Below are positions 23,444 to 35,495 of a DNA stretch of 64,000 bases, piece by piece (the stretch's first letter is position 1; each line of letters starts with the position of its first letter). This DNA is from Paguma larvata. Taxonomy: Eukaryota > Chordata > Mammalia > Carnivora > Viverridae. The stretch spans positions 12,322,001-12,386,000 of the forward strand of contig CM057844.1 in assembly GCA_030068075.1 (NCBI GenBank). The letters are read 5' to 3'. The position numbers were made by a program, and so were the translations under genes. Under the pieces are notes generated by a model. That model had not been told where the DNA came from and did no database searches. It saw nothing but the letters and a program-made list of their open reading frames with translations.

Positions 23444-23635
23444 TTCGCAGAGAACTGGCAAAATCTGAGTAGGCTATATGAATTATAACAATGCCAACTT
23501 CGTGGATCTCATGTTGTATTATAGTTATGCAAGATGTTCCCATTGGGGACATGGCTGAAGGGCACACGTAACCTCCCTGTACATTAAAAAAAAATCCTCA
23601 TGAATCTATGATTATTTCAAAATAAACAGCATAAA
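22200..23635 (+). mobile_element. Old L1 (L1M-type) 3' end
   Basis: Plus-strand ORF2 end followed by 3' UTR: 'atcttgctttgcaaactaccctc', 'gatgttcaacctcactggcc', 'aacagctgaatggacaaac', then the 3' UTR with 'gttatgcaagatgttcccattgggg' and 'ctatgattatttcaaaataaac'. Many stops. An AC microsatellite sits in the 3' UTR. Confidence 0.5.
23406..23439 (+). repeat. (AC)n microsatellite in L1 3' UTR
   Basis: About 17 AC units with L1-derived sequence on both sides. Confidence 0.5.
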
Positions 23636-23639
23636 AATA

Positions 23640-24899
23640 CTGATCTCATTATTCTGTTGGGAATAATATGACTTAAAGAATACATATTGTAAAGAACTGG
23701 AAATTGTCATTCTCACGCTTACAAGAAAAAGCTGGAAAAACTGAATATTAATGATTTTTGGATCCATTGGAAAACTGAGGTTGCAGAATAAACCAGCATG
23801 CAGTCTGGATGGAGAAACAGTCAAGCTCAGAAAGTCACAGCTGACATCCGCTTACCTGGCATAAGCCACTAGAGCCATATACTGGTAAGAACTGTTAAAT
23901 GTTAATTTTATGAATGTTAATTTCATGAAGGCTGAGTGTAGACAAGCATGGTAGTGAGAAACTATGGAGGCTACAGTGTTTGGTGGCCCCCATACCTCTG
24001 TGGACTTTATCTCCAGGAGCTTCACTACATTAACACACTGAAGAGCTAACACAGACCTCCTCCTGCTCTAGTAGAAAGGGGAAAATATTGAGATATGCTC
24101 AGAACCCATTCCATAATGAGGGCTTATGCTCCAGAGTAGAAGACTTTGTCAGAGCATTGTCCCATCTGGGAGAAGGGTATTCCTCCCACCCCAGGGCCCA
24201 CTAGTTTTCCTTTTTACCTAAAAGAGGAAAAATGTGTCAACAAGGGACAGAGCTTCTGGAATATCAGCCAGGGATGTTGTAGCCAGGTAAGGGAATATGG
24301 GGCAGGGAAAGGGAGAAGCTGTTCCACTGGAGAAATACTTGTGAAGGTCACAGCCTCTAAAAGACTGATTTAATTATAGTATTATAAAACGCTTCCTCTC
24401 TGCCACACTTTACTACCACACCAACATGGCTCCAGACACATTGGTTTACTGCTAAAATAGCAGACACAGTCTCTCACTGAAGAGGAATACTCAGAGTCAA
24501 CAACAACAAGGGGAGACAAAAAACAAGTACACTAGAAGAATTTAATATCTTTAGTACATATAGCTAGAGCAAACATTAAACACAGTCCAACCATTAGCCA
24601 GACTAACATGAAACCTTACATTAAATGTGTACTTACTTCAGTTCCTTATTACCTAATATATACTTGATGTCTATCTTTCAACAGAAACTACAAGGTACAC
24701 TGAACAGCCAATACACAGATCTGGGGATTGTTTGTTCATAGCATTTTATAGTACCAAGTTGACTAATAAAGAAACCATCTTCTACAATATCATCTAAATT
24801 ATTATGTGTCTTGTTTATAGCATGTGGAGAAATTTATGGCATAAGGTTGAAATCCCAGGGCTCCAGTCACTGAGCTCTGAGTTGGCACTGAGGCCAATG
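23640..24899. other. Single-copy-looking sequence
   Basis: About 1.26 kb without a recognised gene or repeat. A 15-bp tandem duplication (ATGTTAATTTYATGA) lies at about 23899-23929. Confidence 0.5.
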
Positions 24900-25215
24900 A
24901 CTTGAGCATATCACAGCTCATGCTAAGGCAGGTCCATTTCTGGTAGTCACAGGTCTCTTCCTAGGTTGGTTTGGTTCAAGGATGCCCCAGTGGCCTCGCT
25001 GGAACTTAAGACTGCAAAATGGTTTGCAAGCTTTTATCCCACTTTCACTCACTCTCCCCAGGTCAGATGTGCTTTGCGGTCTGACAGCTCACCCAGCTTT
25101 TCCCAGCTCCCTCCTCATTTTTCCTTGGATGTGTTTCCCCTAAAAATTAAATCCTTGTGTTTAATCCTTGCTTGGCATTTGTCTCAGAGAACCTGGACAA
25201 GCAGTCTCTCATCCC
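24900..25215 (+). mobile_element. Probable LTR fragment (ERVL-like)
   Basis: 'cttttatcccactttcactcactctcccc', 'tcagatgtgctttgcggtctgac' and 'ttaaatccttgtgtttaatccttg ... gtctcagagaacctgg' look like the 3' part of an old mammalian LTR. The 104-codon frame across it is incidental. The family is not assigned. Confidence 0.5.
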
Positions 25216-26014
25216 TTCACTGCTTCACTGACAGAGACACTGTTCCCTGGTGGGCATTTTCAAATCACATATATTCATAGATAAAAATTGTCTATATTTT
25301 TTACATTGATTTTTTTAGGAACCCAGAGAAATTCAGGGAATTTCTTCAAATGCACTCTCGGTATCGTTTTTTAATCTCTAGAATTTTAAGCTGGAATGAC
25401 TTTTTAGAGAGCAATGCCACATCCTTTACCACAAACTGGCATCACAATAAAAGCAAAAGCCTTGCTATAAGAGACGTAGGCTGTCCATTAGATTTTGTAT
25501 GATAGCTATACACTTCAATGATCCTTACACAAGACAGGCAAGATGAGCTTTCATCATTTTAAATTTAATTATAAATCTTAAACACGCTGTGGTTTTGTGG
25601 ACACATGGCCCCTGAATTAGCTCATGAAGTGACTGGGTTAATAAGACACAGTTGGATCTTTGCAATTATATAGCTATGACCTTGGTTTTATTTCCCTAAG
25701 GTCTGAGGAATTTAGAGGCCAGGAACAGATTTTAAATAGATTAAGTGGTGTGTTATGTGTGTGTGTAAAGTAGGCCAGTTGTGTATTCTTAACCACTATT
25801 TGTGGTTCAAGAACTGTCTCCTTTATGTATTCAACTGTGAACACTGTACCCTGACTAAAACCCACAAAGGAGATGGAACCATAATCCCTTGAAGCTAGTA
25901 AATACCTACAGAAAATGACTGATATATTGAAGCCAGTTTTCAATTTGAGACTCACTGGAAGGGAGTTTGGGAAAATTAAGATCCCTTTTTAGTGGCATAC
26001 ATTCAAAAATACCC
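25216..26014. other. Single-copy-looking sequence
   Basis: No recognised gene or repeat. The minus-strand frame at 25674-25955 shows no known protein feature. Confidence 0.5.
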
Positions 26015-26129
26015 TTAACAAAGCTCCTTGACAGTGGTCTTGGCAACGAATTTTTAGATATGACACCAAAAGTACAGGCAACCAAAGCAAATACAGACAC
26101 TGGGACTACACCAAATTAAAATTTTTATA

Positions 26130-26324
26130 GGGCACCTGGGTGGTGCAGTGGGGTAAGCACCTGACTCTTGATTCGGCTCAGGTCATGATCCCACAGTTCT
26201 TGGGTTCAAACCCCACACTGGGCTCTCTGTACTGAAGTTGCAGAGCCTGCTGGGGATTCTGTCTTTCCTTCTCTCTGACCCTCCCTGACTTGTGCTCTCT
26301 CTCAAAATAAATAAATAAATAACC
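26130..26324 (+). mobile_element. Felid tRNA-Lys SINE inside L1
   Basis: Starts 'gggcacctgggtggtgcag' and ends in an ATAA-repeat tail. L1 sequence continues on both sides ('accaaattaaaatttttat' then 'cttctgctcagcaaagg'). Confidence 0.5.
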
Positions 26325-26468
26325 TTAAAAATAAATCTTCTGCTCAGCAAAGGAAACAATCAGCAAAATGAAAGGCTGCTTATGGAATGGGAGAAAATAC
26401 TTGCGAACCATATATCTGATAAGGGGTTGGTTTCCAAAATAAAGAGCTTAGATAACTCAATAGCAAAA

Positions 26469-26486
26469 TACTACTACTACTACTAC

Positions 26487-26528
<42 letters not shown>
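26469..26528 (+). repeat. (TAC)n(TAA)n compound microsatellite
   Basis: About six TAC units run directly into about thirteen TAA units. It sits where L1 normally has an A-rich 'caaaaaaaccaaataa' segment. Confidence 0.5.
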
Positions 26529-26529
<1 letters not shown>

Positions 26530-26597
26530 CTGATTTTAAAATGGGCCAAAGACCTGAGTGGACATTTTTCTGAAGAAGATACATAAATGACCAAGGG

Positions 26598-26799
26598 AGG
26601 GGCAACAGGATGGATCAGGTGGTTGAGTGTCCAACTTCAGCTTAGGTCATGGTCTCATGGTTTGTAGGGCTCTGCACTGGCAGTGCCATGTGGAGCCTGC
26701 TTGGGATTCTCTCTTTTCCCCTCTCTCTCTGCCCCTTCCTCACTCATGCTCTCTGTCTCTGTCTCTGTCTCTCTCTCAAAAATGAATAAACATTTTTTT
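26598..26799 (+). mobile_element. Felid SINE inside L1
   Basis: 'gggcaacaggatggatcaggtgg' to 'caaaaatgaataaacattttttt', with a GTCTCT expansion. Lacks part of the tRNA-like block around the B box. Duplication AAATGRCCAAG at 26585-26595 and 26800-26810. Confidence 0.5.
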
Positions 26800-27574
26800 A
26801 AATGGCCAAGAGGTATATGAAAAAGTGCTCAACATCACTAACTGTCAGGGAAATCCAAATCAAATCCACAATGAAATATTACCTCATTGGAATACCTATT
26901 GGAATACCTATTACTTAAAAAAAAGAAAGATAAATGTTGGCCAGGATGTGGAAAAAAAGGGAATCCTGCTACAGTGTTAGCAGAAATGTAAATTGGTATG
27001 GCTGTTATGAAAAACAGTATGGAGTTTCCTCAAAACATTAAAAATGTAATGACCTTGTGACCCCAGTAATCTCACTTCTGAGTACACATCTAAAGAAATT
27101 GAAATCAGGATCCCAAAGAGATACCTGCACACCTATGTTCATTGAATCATTATTCACAACAGCCAAGATATGGAAACAACTTAATGTCTATGGATGGATG
27201 AATGAATACAGAAAACATGGTATATACATACAACAAAATATTGAGAAAGAAAGACATTCTGCCATTTATGACAATGTAGATAGACCTAGAAGACATCATG
27301 CTAACTGAAATCAGCCAGACACAGAAAGACAAATACTATACACTCATACCTATATGTGGAATTGAAACTAGTCAAACCCATAGAAGCAGAAAGGAGAATG
27401 GTGATTACTAGGGGCTAGAGGAAGGGGAAAATGGAAAGAAGTTGGTGAAGTCTCAGTTTTGCAAACTCAATGAGTTCTGAAGATCTAATGTATGGCATGG
27501 TGACTATAGATAACAACACTGTACTGTGTACTTGAAATTTGCTAAGATAGTGATCTAACTATCCTCACCACCAT

Positions 27575-27599
27575 AAAACAAAACAAAACAAAACAAAAC
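27575..27599 (+). repeat. (AAAAC)5
   Basis: Five exact units inside the L1 3' UTR. Confidence 0.5.
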
Positions 27600-27715
27600 C
27601 CAACTATAACAATGTGAGGTGATAGATATGCTAACTAGCTGAATTGTGGTGGTTATTTCACTATATATACATACATATATACTTTAAATATATATATAAT
27701 AAATAAAATACCCTT

Positions 27716-28639
27716 GGAGCCAAAACTTACTTGGGTCAAGATAAAAGTGAGGTAAAAAGGAAATAACATTTCTAAATAAGTAAATTACCCAAATGAATCA
27801 AAGCAATTCTGCATGTTAGCACTCAGGCACCCACATTCCTGAAAAAACCCTCGCTGACAAGTCGTGGGTCCCTACTGGTTTGTCTCATAAGCACAACTGA
27901 TCTGCCTTAAGACCTATTAAATCAAGCTTTGGACAATGGGTGATTCATCAGGCCTGCTGGAAAGAAAAAAAGTTCTTTGGAAAATGATTGATCCATTGTT
28001 TCTAGAATAGAAGAACCTTAGATGGAAAAGTAGAAAACATTTTTGAAAAGAAAATATTTGAATTTCCAATACCTCATAATAAGAAGTAAAAGACCCTCAT
28101 TAAAAGAGTCTTTGCACTGTAACAGAAAAGTTGGAATACAAGCCTTTCTCAGAAAGAGGGGGACTGCCTCTTTAGTCAGAACTCAATTTTGCATTTCCTT
28201 GATTTATAGATGGAAAGAATTCCAATTCTCTACTTATTTTGTAATGCCTGGCATGCGAACCTCTAGCTGGCTCAAGTAGTTCTGATGAAATGCAGGACAA
28301 TGACACCTTGAAAGGTGGTGACAGTGTATCCACTTGTAAAGTAATTGCTCCTGGCTTCACGCACAGTAACTTCAAGATGGAAAATACATTCAGAATAGCA
28401 AATGCCAAGAATGCTTCTAATCCAACTAGAGTCTCTCCCTTATCATTTTAGAAAAGCAGGTGGGATAAAAATAATGCCAAAAAACATTATTTACTGTATC
28501 AAAATTTTAATGTTTGTTAAAACATTCTTTCCTCTCTCTCTCTCATTCATTCTCTCAATTTTTCTAATGCTTTTCTTTTTATATAGGGCTCCCACCCAAA
28601 ACTATTAACTGTATTCATTTTTCAATAGACAGATTTTCT
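27716..28639. other. Single-copy-looking sequence
   Basis: No recognised gene or repeat. Overlapping 78-codon frames on both strands near 28043-28408 show no protein features. Confidence 0.5.
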
Positions 28640-29146
28640 TTTTAAATGTAAAGTCCTGGAGACATTTTGTCTTTTTTATTGTTTTGAATTTAATTTAATT
28701 AATTTTTGAAGAACTAACAACAGGATTCATCTTATTTTTTTAATATGTAAGGCTTGATGCATTGGAAAGAATATATGTAACATATGTGTAAACCATGTAG
28801 CATAGTACTAACAACCCCTGGAACTTTCCTCACTATTATTAATATTGATACATTCACTTGTTGCTTTATACTCCTGTCTCCCCTCAACCTCTGAAGTAAC
28901 TGTTATCCTAAATTTTGTTGTTATCGCTTCCTGCTATTTGCATGACTCCTTCCTATCTTGTGTTTAAGAGTTGTAAACAATATTTGTTTGGTTTTTATTT
29001 TATTAAAAGGGCATCATATTGTGTCTAGTTTTTGTGGTACTGGCTTTTTAAACTCAATATTCTTCCTATTTTTAAAATTCATTCATTTATCACAAGAGCT
29101 GGATTTCATTATTTTCACTACAGTCTAATATTTTACTGTGCAGATA

Positions 29147-29704
29147 AGCTGACTATTGAACAACACAGGTTTGTACTGCACAGATCCACTTACATACAGA
29201 TAGATTACTTTTCAATAAATATAGTATAGTACTGTAAATATATCTTATCTTCCTTATGCCTTATTTATTTATTTATTTCGAGAGAGAGAGAAAGAGACGG
29301 TGTGTGCAAGTCAGCAGGGGAGGGGCAGAGAGAGAGAGAGAGAGGTAGAAAGAACCCCAAGCAGGCTGCACGCAGTCAGCATAGAGCCCAGTGCCAACCT
29401 CGAGTTCAGGAACTGAACTGTGACATCATGACTTGAACCAAAATCAAGAATCGGATGCTTAACAAACTGAGCCATCCAGGTGTCCCCTCTTATGATTTTT
29501 CTTATTAACATTTTCTTAGGTTACTTTATGGTAAGAATACGGTATATAATATACAAAACACGTGTCAATTGACTATGTTATGGGTAAGACTTCTAGAAGA
29601 CAATAGGCTATTAGATAGGATTTTGGGGAGTGAACCATTAAATGCAGATATTTTACTGCACAGGAGTCAGTGTCCCTAACCCCCATGTTGTTGAGGGGTC
29701 CCTG
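29147..29704. mobile_element. MER2 (Tigger-type, mariner superfamily) with SINE inside
   Basis: Terminal repeats are recognisable ('actattgaacaacacaggtt' at one end, 'cccccatgttgttgaggggtcc' at the other). The inside has 'agtactgtaaatatat' and 'aagaatacggtatataat'. TA dinucleotides at 29145-29146 and 29705-29706 fit the mariner TA target. Without the SINE it is about 330 bp, close to the family length. Confidence 0.5.
29261..29486 (-). mobile_element. Felid tRNA-Lys SINE inside MER2
   Basis: Reverse-complement SINE from ATTTATTTATTTATTTCGAG to 'gagccatccaggtgtccc'. Host sequence CTTATG is repeated on both sides (29253-29258 and 29489-29494). Confidence 0.5.
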
Positions 29705-30039
29705 TATCACAATTCATTGTGTTGCACTTTGACTGACTAGATTTGATCTATGCTGGAAATACCTCTTTCTAATTCATCAGTAGTCTTTTAATTTTCTTAT
29801 CTTACCTTTGAGAATCAATTTGTTTCTGGTCAAATGTACTCATCTGGGTTTTTTATATTTAACATTTTTGCCATATTTAAGAAAGGCTTCCTTCTCCAAA
29901 GTTATACATTTATTCTAAATATTTTAGTTTGACTTTTAAGTCTTCAAACTATTAGGAATACATTTTTGAGGGGGCTATTTTATCAGGTGTGTACAAGTTT
30001 AAAAGTTTATATTTTCTTGTTTAAAAACATTTTTATCGT

Positions 30040-30252
30040 GGGGCAACTGGGTGGCTCAGTCAGTTAAGCAACTGACTTCAGCTCGGCTCATGATCTCGCA
30101 GTTCACGAGTTAAAGTCCCATATCAGACTCTGTGCTGACAGCTAAGAGCCTGGAAGCCTGCTTTGGATTCTGTGTCTCCCTCTCTCTCTGTGCCTCCCCT
30201 GCTTGTGCTCTGCCTCTCTCTCTCAAAAATAAGTAAACATTAAAAAAAATTT
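30040..30252 (+). mobile_element. Felid tRNA-Lys SINE
   Basis: 'ggggcaactgggtggctcag' to 'aaaaataagtaaacatt' plus A run. Inserted in the antisense L1. Confidence 0.5.
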
Positions 30253-30520
30253 AACTTTTGTATCTTTATGAAGACCCTTTCTACCTCAATCCTGTTTTTT
30301 GACTTAAAGTACTTTTTTTACTTATTTTAATTATACTAGATTTCTTTTGCCTCATATTTGCCTTATATATTTTCCCCACATTTTTACATTCAAATTTTCC
30401 ACGCCCTTGTGTTTTGGGTGCATCTCTTACAAAAAGCATGTAGATATATTTTTTTAAAAAGTAATATAACCATATTGCAAGAATTGGAAATTATCGATGA
30501 AATTTAACCTTCTGAATAGA

Positions 30521-31039
30521 AGTCTTTTTAATTTTAATTTAAGTAAAGACACAGAGGGTGCTATCTTATAAAACCAACAGATTAGATTCTACCACACAAT
30601 CGATTATTACCATAAAGATAAATTAGCAGCTTTGAAAGAACTTAATTTTATCTCCCACCTGATTATTTTAGAACAATATGTGTGGACACAGCCCTAAATA
30701 CCCACTGTGTTTCTTGGATCATCTCAATTCTTATGAGGAAAAATCCTCCAATGAGAAACAAAAATGGCTTTATCAAATCTGACAATAACACATTTAACAG
30801 TATGTCCCAGTGGAGACTAATAGAAGCAGGGCAAGTACCTAATTACTTAATCACATTTTTTTATTGCATTTAGCAATGTAGTAAGAAAATTGCCCAGGTA
30901 TAACTAAAGAGGACTTTGAGAGATATTCCCTCTGCCCTCCACCCTCACCAAGGGAGCTTTCTCTCCTGTTAGGAAGATTATTCAAACCATAGTTATGGTT
31001 CCCAAGGTCTGGGTCAAGGGAGGAAGGTTGTAAGAGATT
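30521..31039. other. Single-copy-looking sequence
   Basis: No recognised gene or repeat. Confidence 0.5.
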
Positions 31040-31455
31040 ATCCACAGGACACAAAGACTTCTTGCTTATAGGTTGTAAATGAAGTCTTCTGGTCTCGGTT
31101 GGGCTCATCACACAAGTGGGTGTCCCTGTCTATTACCTGATTTCAGATGGGCTCAGCTGGATTGACTTGCCTCTACTCTGCATGTCTTTTATCCTCCAGC
31201 AGCCTTGCTGAGACATGTTCACATAGACATTAGAGGGAGCAAGGGAAGCAACCCCAACATGCACACACACTTTAAAGCCTTTTCTTGTGTCACCCTTGTT
31301 AACAACCCATTGGCCTTTTAAAATGTCCTATAATCTAAATGAGCTTGGAGTCAGACTAGGAAGGCATCATAGTGCTATAAAGCAGAGAGTGAAGATACTG
31401 GTAGGTGTGAATGGGGGGGGAGGGGCATTAATGTAATTAATCTACCACAGAAACT
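31040..31455 (+). mobile_element. Old repeat, same unassigned family as at 195-1306
   Basis: 'gatgggctcagctggattgac', 'catgtcttttatcctccagcagcc', 'acccattggcctttt' and the end 'aattaatctaccacag' follow the same layout as the first copy. A G-rich run occupies about 31413-31425. Confidence 0.5.
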
Positions 31456-32054
31456 AATTTCTCTCCCTGACTCAGAAATGGGAGGATAAAGAGCAAAACA
31501 ACGAGCCTGTTTCAGAAAGGACTGACAGGGAACCATTGTCCCCAGGGAAAGGCAAGTTCTGGGTGAGACATGACCTCTCTGAAGGACAAGCTTGTCCTTT
31601 AGCCTAGGCCCCTCACCAATTTGCTTTTTGCTTGCTCTTTGAATAGCTGGGGCATCTAATTGCACTGAATCAATTTTTACAAGGAGAAGGAAGAAACCAC
31701 GAAGAAGCAGGGTCCTTTGTCTAACGCTGAATTATGGCAGGAAGCAAGATGATAAAGTGACAGTGCCCAGAAAGGAACGGTATATTTCTTCTCAGGGTTA
31801 TAGAGAACTTTTGGGAACAGACAAGTCCCTTGTAACTGCTGTTAGGGAAGTGTTGATCCGTGATTTGCATAAGCTGTGGGCATCTCCTTTGAATTGTAGA
31901 AAAACTGCAAATTGAGAAGTACAGATACATCAAGCAGGAACAGCTAGATTTCTGAGGCACGACAGCAAAGTACCAAAGAGCCTTGATTTGGGATAATGAA
32001 AAGTATTATGATTTTCTTATTTTATATTTTAGGACATTCCCATTATTGTTTCAG

Positions 32055-32055
<1 letters not shown>
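31456..32055. other. Single-copy-looking sequence
   Basis: No recognised gene or repeat. Two minus-strand frames of 79-96 codons partly overlap the repeat before it and show no protein features. Confidence 0.5.

Positions 32056-32124
<69 letters not shown>
32056..32124 (+). repeat. (GT)n(GA)n compound microsatellite
   Basis: About 20 GT units change directly to about 13 GA units. Alternating purine-pyrimidine DNA abuts a pure-purine run. Confidence 0.5.
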
Positions 32125-32127
<3 letters not shown>

Positions 32128-33589
32128 TCACACTACAAACTTGATATATAATTTTAGTTTATTCGGGTGGATTCCACAGTGTTATATTAATGCATGTTTT
32201 TGCATTGCACTGCTAGAAAACAGGGCAATAAATCTTAGGAGATTCAGACCTAATCTCTATTGCCATACTGGAATGAAAAGCTAGAATTTCTGCTATATTT
32301 TAAGCTGCCTCCTTCCTTAATGCATTGTGTCATGTTCTTAGCAGTTTCTCCCATAGAAGATAGGCTTTCAATGTGCATGTCGGCTTGGGGGAAATCTTGC
32401 TCCTATGTATTAACTGCTGACTCCTTTAATCCTGTTAGAATTTAATTTCCCTTGATTGAATGCGGTGTTATCACCAGGTGCTGAGAGGCCCTTTCCTATC
32501 AGTACATATAAATCCTGTTAGTCCTTCCCAGACTCCAGATGTTGCAGAGTCTTCTGAGGTCAGACTCTTCTAAAGGAGCACTTGGTCTCAGGTTCATCCA
32601 ATCCAGAGGGTGAAAGTCAAACTTCTGGACACAAATGTCTTGTTTATTTCTGTCTGGATAAGTTAGGGGGCTGAGGCATCGACGCCTACTGCCTGTGAGA
32701 GTCCCAGGAGCTGTCAATCACTTCTCAATAAATAACAAGTTAAAGGACTTTAAAAAGGCTTGTTAAATTAAGGTGTTCACTAATTAGCAAGATTCTGACC
32801 CATAAAAATCTGTATGGTTTTCAATTCTTCCAATTTTACTAAACAAAGCATTTCCTTTGCTTCCTTCTATATGCGTGACCTGCTTTAACTGCTTATCCCA
32901 GGAAACTCTTACCAGCAATTGCTGAGATTTGTAATGAAATCGATTCTCAAGGATCCCAGTGTCTTTGCTTCCCTGTGAGAGATTCTTCCTCCTCCCAGCT
33001 TCCTCTTTCTGCATCTCATCTGTTGGCCATTTCCTGCTAATTACCTTCCTCCACCAAACAAAAGAAAGCAATTCTATTCACAGTCAGTTTTGCTACTGGT
33101 TAGCACCTCTAATTATTTTTTTCAAAAGTTTGATTTAAGAAGAAATTATTAGATAAATTGAAGTATCTGGGCATCTGTGGATTTCAGGCATTAATTAAAA
33201 TAAATCAGCTTTATTACTACAATTAGCTCTGGTAATTTTTTAAAGCTTTAACTATTTCACTGACATCAATTTGGTCACCTAATGTGGTCTAAATACTCTG
33301 TAGATGCTGTGATTGAACCATAATTCAGATAAAGTACTTGTTCTTAGAGCAGTGAGAGTTTATTGTCAGATTTTTTCAAGGATCTCAAACTCAAAAACAT
33401 TCAGGTCAGTTTTATGAAAGAATTGGGCCAGGTGGCAATGTGCAGATCATAGGCCAGATCTAAAATGGGGAAACCAGCTTTATCAAATAGCACAGCCATT
33501 GTTTCTCTGTAGGAATGCTGATCTACTGCTGTCAGGATTTCTTTCTTTTTTTTTTTTTTTCAAGAAGTAATAGGATTTTGGATTTTTCT
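32125..33589. other. Single-copy-looking sequence
   Basis: About 1.46 kb with only a poly(T) run at about 33546-33560. The stretch 33180-33300 has several TTAATTA/TAATT cores, which might be regulatory but are also common in AT-rich DNA. Confidence 0.5.
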
Positions 33590-33811
33590 GCAGATCTCAT
33601 AATTTATAAATGTTAACTTTCATTCTAGCTTTATAAGCAATTAATCCACTACCTTTACTGCATATTTACCTTTCCAGTGAGATTTACTCTTTATTATGCA
33701 TTCTTGTTACTAATTAGCACCCTTCATTTTCAGCTTAAAGAAATCCCTTTAACATTTCTTGTAAGGCAGTTTAGTGATGATGAACTCCTTTAGCTTTTAT
33801 TTATCAAGAAA

Positions 33812-34010
33812 TTTTTTTTTTAATTTTTAATTTTTAGAGAGAGAGTGTGTGTGTGAATACCTGTGTAAGCTGGGGAGGGACAGAGAGAATCTTAAGCAGA
33901 ATCTACACTCAGCACGTTATCCAATGCTGGGCTCAATCCTAAAACCTTGGGATCATGATCTGAGCTGAAATCAAGAGTCAGATGGATGCTCCCAGTCACC
34001 CAGGTGCCCC
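33812..34010 (-). mobile_element. Felid tRNA-Lys SINE inside L1
   Basis: Poly(T) at 33812-33821, GT/GA block, and head ending 'cacccaggtgcccc'. Part of the head is rearranged ('gatggatgctcccag'). Confidence 0.5.
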
Positions 34011-34301
34011 TATGTGGAAAACTCTTTATCTCTCCCTGAATCTGAATGATAATGTTGTGGAGCAGAATGTTCTTCATTGGAAGTTTCTTTTTTCTTTCAG
34101 CACTTTGAATATATCTTGCTACACCCTTCCTTCAGACCTGCAAATTTCTGCTGAAAAATGTGCTGCCGATCATATGGGGGTTCCTTTGTACGTAACAAAT
34201 AGTTTTCCTCTTGCTACTTTTTATATTCCCCACTTGTCTTAGAGTTTTGACATTTTAATTATAATTTGCCTTGTGGTAGGTCTCTTTGGGGTCCTCTTTT
34301 C

Positions 34302-34492
34302 CTTTTTAATGTTTATTTATTTTTGAGAGTGAAAGCAGGAGAGTGCGGTAGGCACAGAGAGAAAGGGAGACAGAGGACCCAAAGCAGGCTCTGCACCAAG
34401 GGCCCTGACACAGGGCTCAAACTCACTAACCATAAAGTTCATGATCTGAGCTGAAGTCAGATGCTTAACCAACTAAGCCACCCAGGGGCCCC
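34302..34492 (-). mobile_element. Felid tRNA-Lys SINE inside L1
   Basis: 'tttttaatgtttatttatttttgag' to 'aagccacccaggggcccc'. Host GGGTCCTCTT / GGGTTCCTCTT flanks it. Confidence 0.5.
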
Positions 34493-34804
34493 TGGGTTCC
34501 TCTTACTTGGAACTCTCTGGGCTTCCTGGACTTGGATGTATGTTCCACTGCCTTGTTTGCAGTAGATTGATCCCTCTTTTGCTTCGTCTAGTCTGCTGTT
34601 GATATTAATGCATGGAAATTACATATTGCACTCCTATGTCATTAATAGGCAAATGAAAAACAAAGTATTTTGAAATGTATGATAAAAAAAAAAAGACGAA
34701 TCAAAACTTGTGGAACATAGACCAAATTTTGAAAAGAGGGAATTTTACAGCCATAAATACAGAGAAGAAAAACTGATTATCAATTATCAAGGAATTAAAA
34801 AAGA

Positions 34805-35035
34805 ACTCAATGCAAATGCAAACTGGTTCAGCCACTGTGGAAAATAGTATGGAGGTTCCTCAAAATTAAAAAACAGGATTACCATAGGGCCCAGTAATTC
34901 CATTAGTGGGTATGGGGAACACTAATTCAAAAAAGATATATGAACCCTATGTTTATTGCAGTATTACTTGCAGTAGCCAAAATATTGAAGCAACCAAAGT
35001 GTCCACCTATAGATGAATTGGTATATATATACAAT

Positions 35036-35090
<55 letters not shown>

Positions 35091-35495
35091 TACTCAGCCA
35101 TAAAAAGAAATGAAATCTTACCATTTTCAACAACATGGATGGATCTAGAGAGTATAATGCTAAGTGAAATAAGTCAGACAAAAAAAGACAAAAGCCATAT
35201 GATTTCACTCATATGTGGAATTTAAAAAACAAAACAAATGAATAAACAAAGAAAAAAGAGATTAAAAAAAACAGACTCTTAAATACAGACAAAAAATACA
35301 GACTCTGGTGATTGCCAAAGGGGAGCTGAGTGGGGGCGATGGTGACATAAAGGGGTTAAGAATACACTTATCTTGATGAGCATTGAGTAATGTACAGAAT
35401 TGTTGAATCATTCATTATGCTGTGTACCTGACATGAGTATAACACTGTATGTTAATTATACTTCAATAAAAATAAAATATTTTTTTAAAATAGCA
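34805..35495 (+). mobile_element. Younger L1 3' end inserted in the old L1
   Basis: Starts at 'gcaaactggttcagccactgtgg' and runs through the last ORF2 codons to the 3' UTR ('gtaatgtacagaattgttg', 'tgttaattatacttcaataaaa'). The terminal ORF2 segment is still open (35082-35225, with the WMDLE and MLSEI motifs and natural stop), but the copy is only about 690 bp, so it cannot move by itself. Confidence 0.5.
35040..35089 (+). repeat. (AC)n(AT)n microsatellite in L1
   Basis: Lies just before the codons for YYSAIK, where L1 has a short TATATATATACA segment. Clearly expanded from that seed. Confidence 0.5.

Larger units (their letters stand above)
26015..27715 (+). mobile_element. Old L1 (L1MA/MB-like) ORF2 C-terminus and 3' UTR
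   Basis: Starts in ORF2 at 'gtggtcttggcaacgaatttttagatatgacacc', continues through 'cagcaaaggaaacaatcagcaaaatg' and the '[20 protein letters not shown]' frame near 27090, then the 3' UTR ('gtgaggtgatagatatgctaac'). Two SINEs and a trinucleotide repeat interrupt it. The AAAAC repeat at 27575-27599 is internal to its 3' part. Confidence 0.5.
28640..30520 (-). mobile_element. Degenerate antisense old L1
   Basis: Reverse-complement L1 cues in order: 'tgtctcccctcaacctctgaagtaac', 'aaagggcatcatattgtgtc', 'aagaaaggcttccttctccaaag', 'gtgttttgggtgcatctcttac'. Split by MER2 (29147-29704) and a SINE (30040-30252). Confidence 0.5.
33590..34625 (-). mobile_element. Antisense old L1 with two SINEs inside
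   Basis: 'acatttcttgtaaggcagtttagtgatgatgaactcc', 'ctttcagcactttgaatatatcttgc', 'aaatttctgctgaaaaatgtgctg', 'gggggttcctttgtacgtaac' and 'tctttggggtcctc' follow a well-known old L1 block in reverse complement. Confidence 0.5.
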
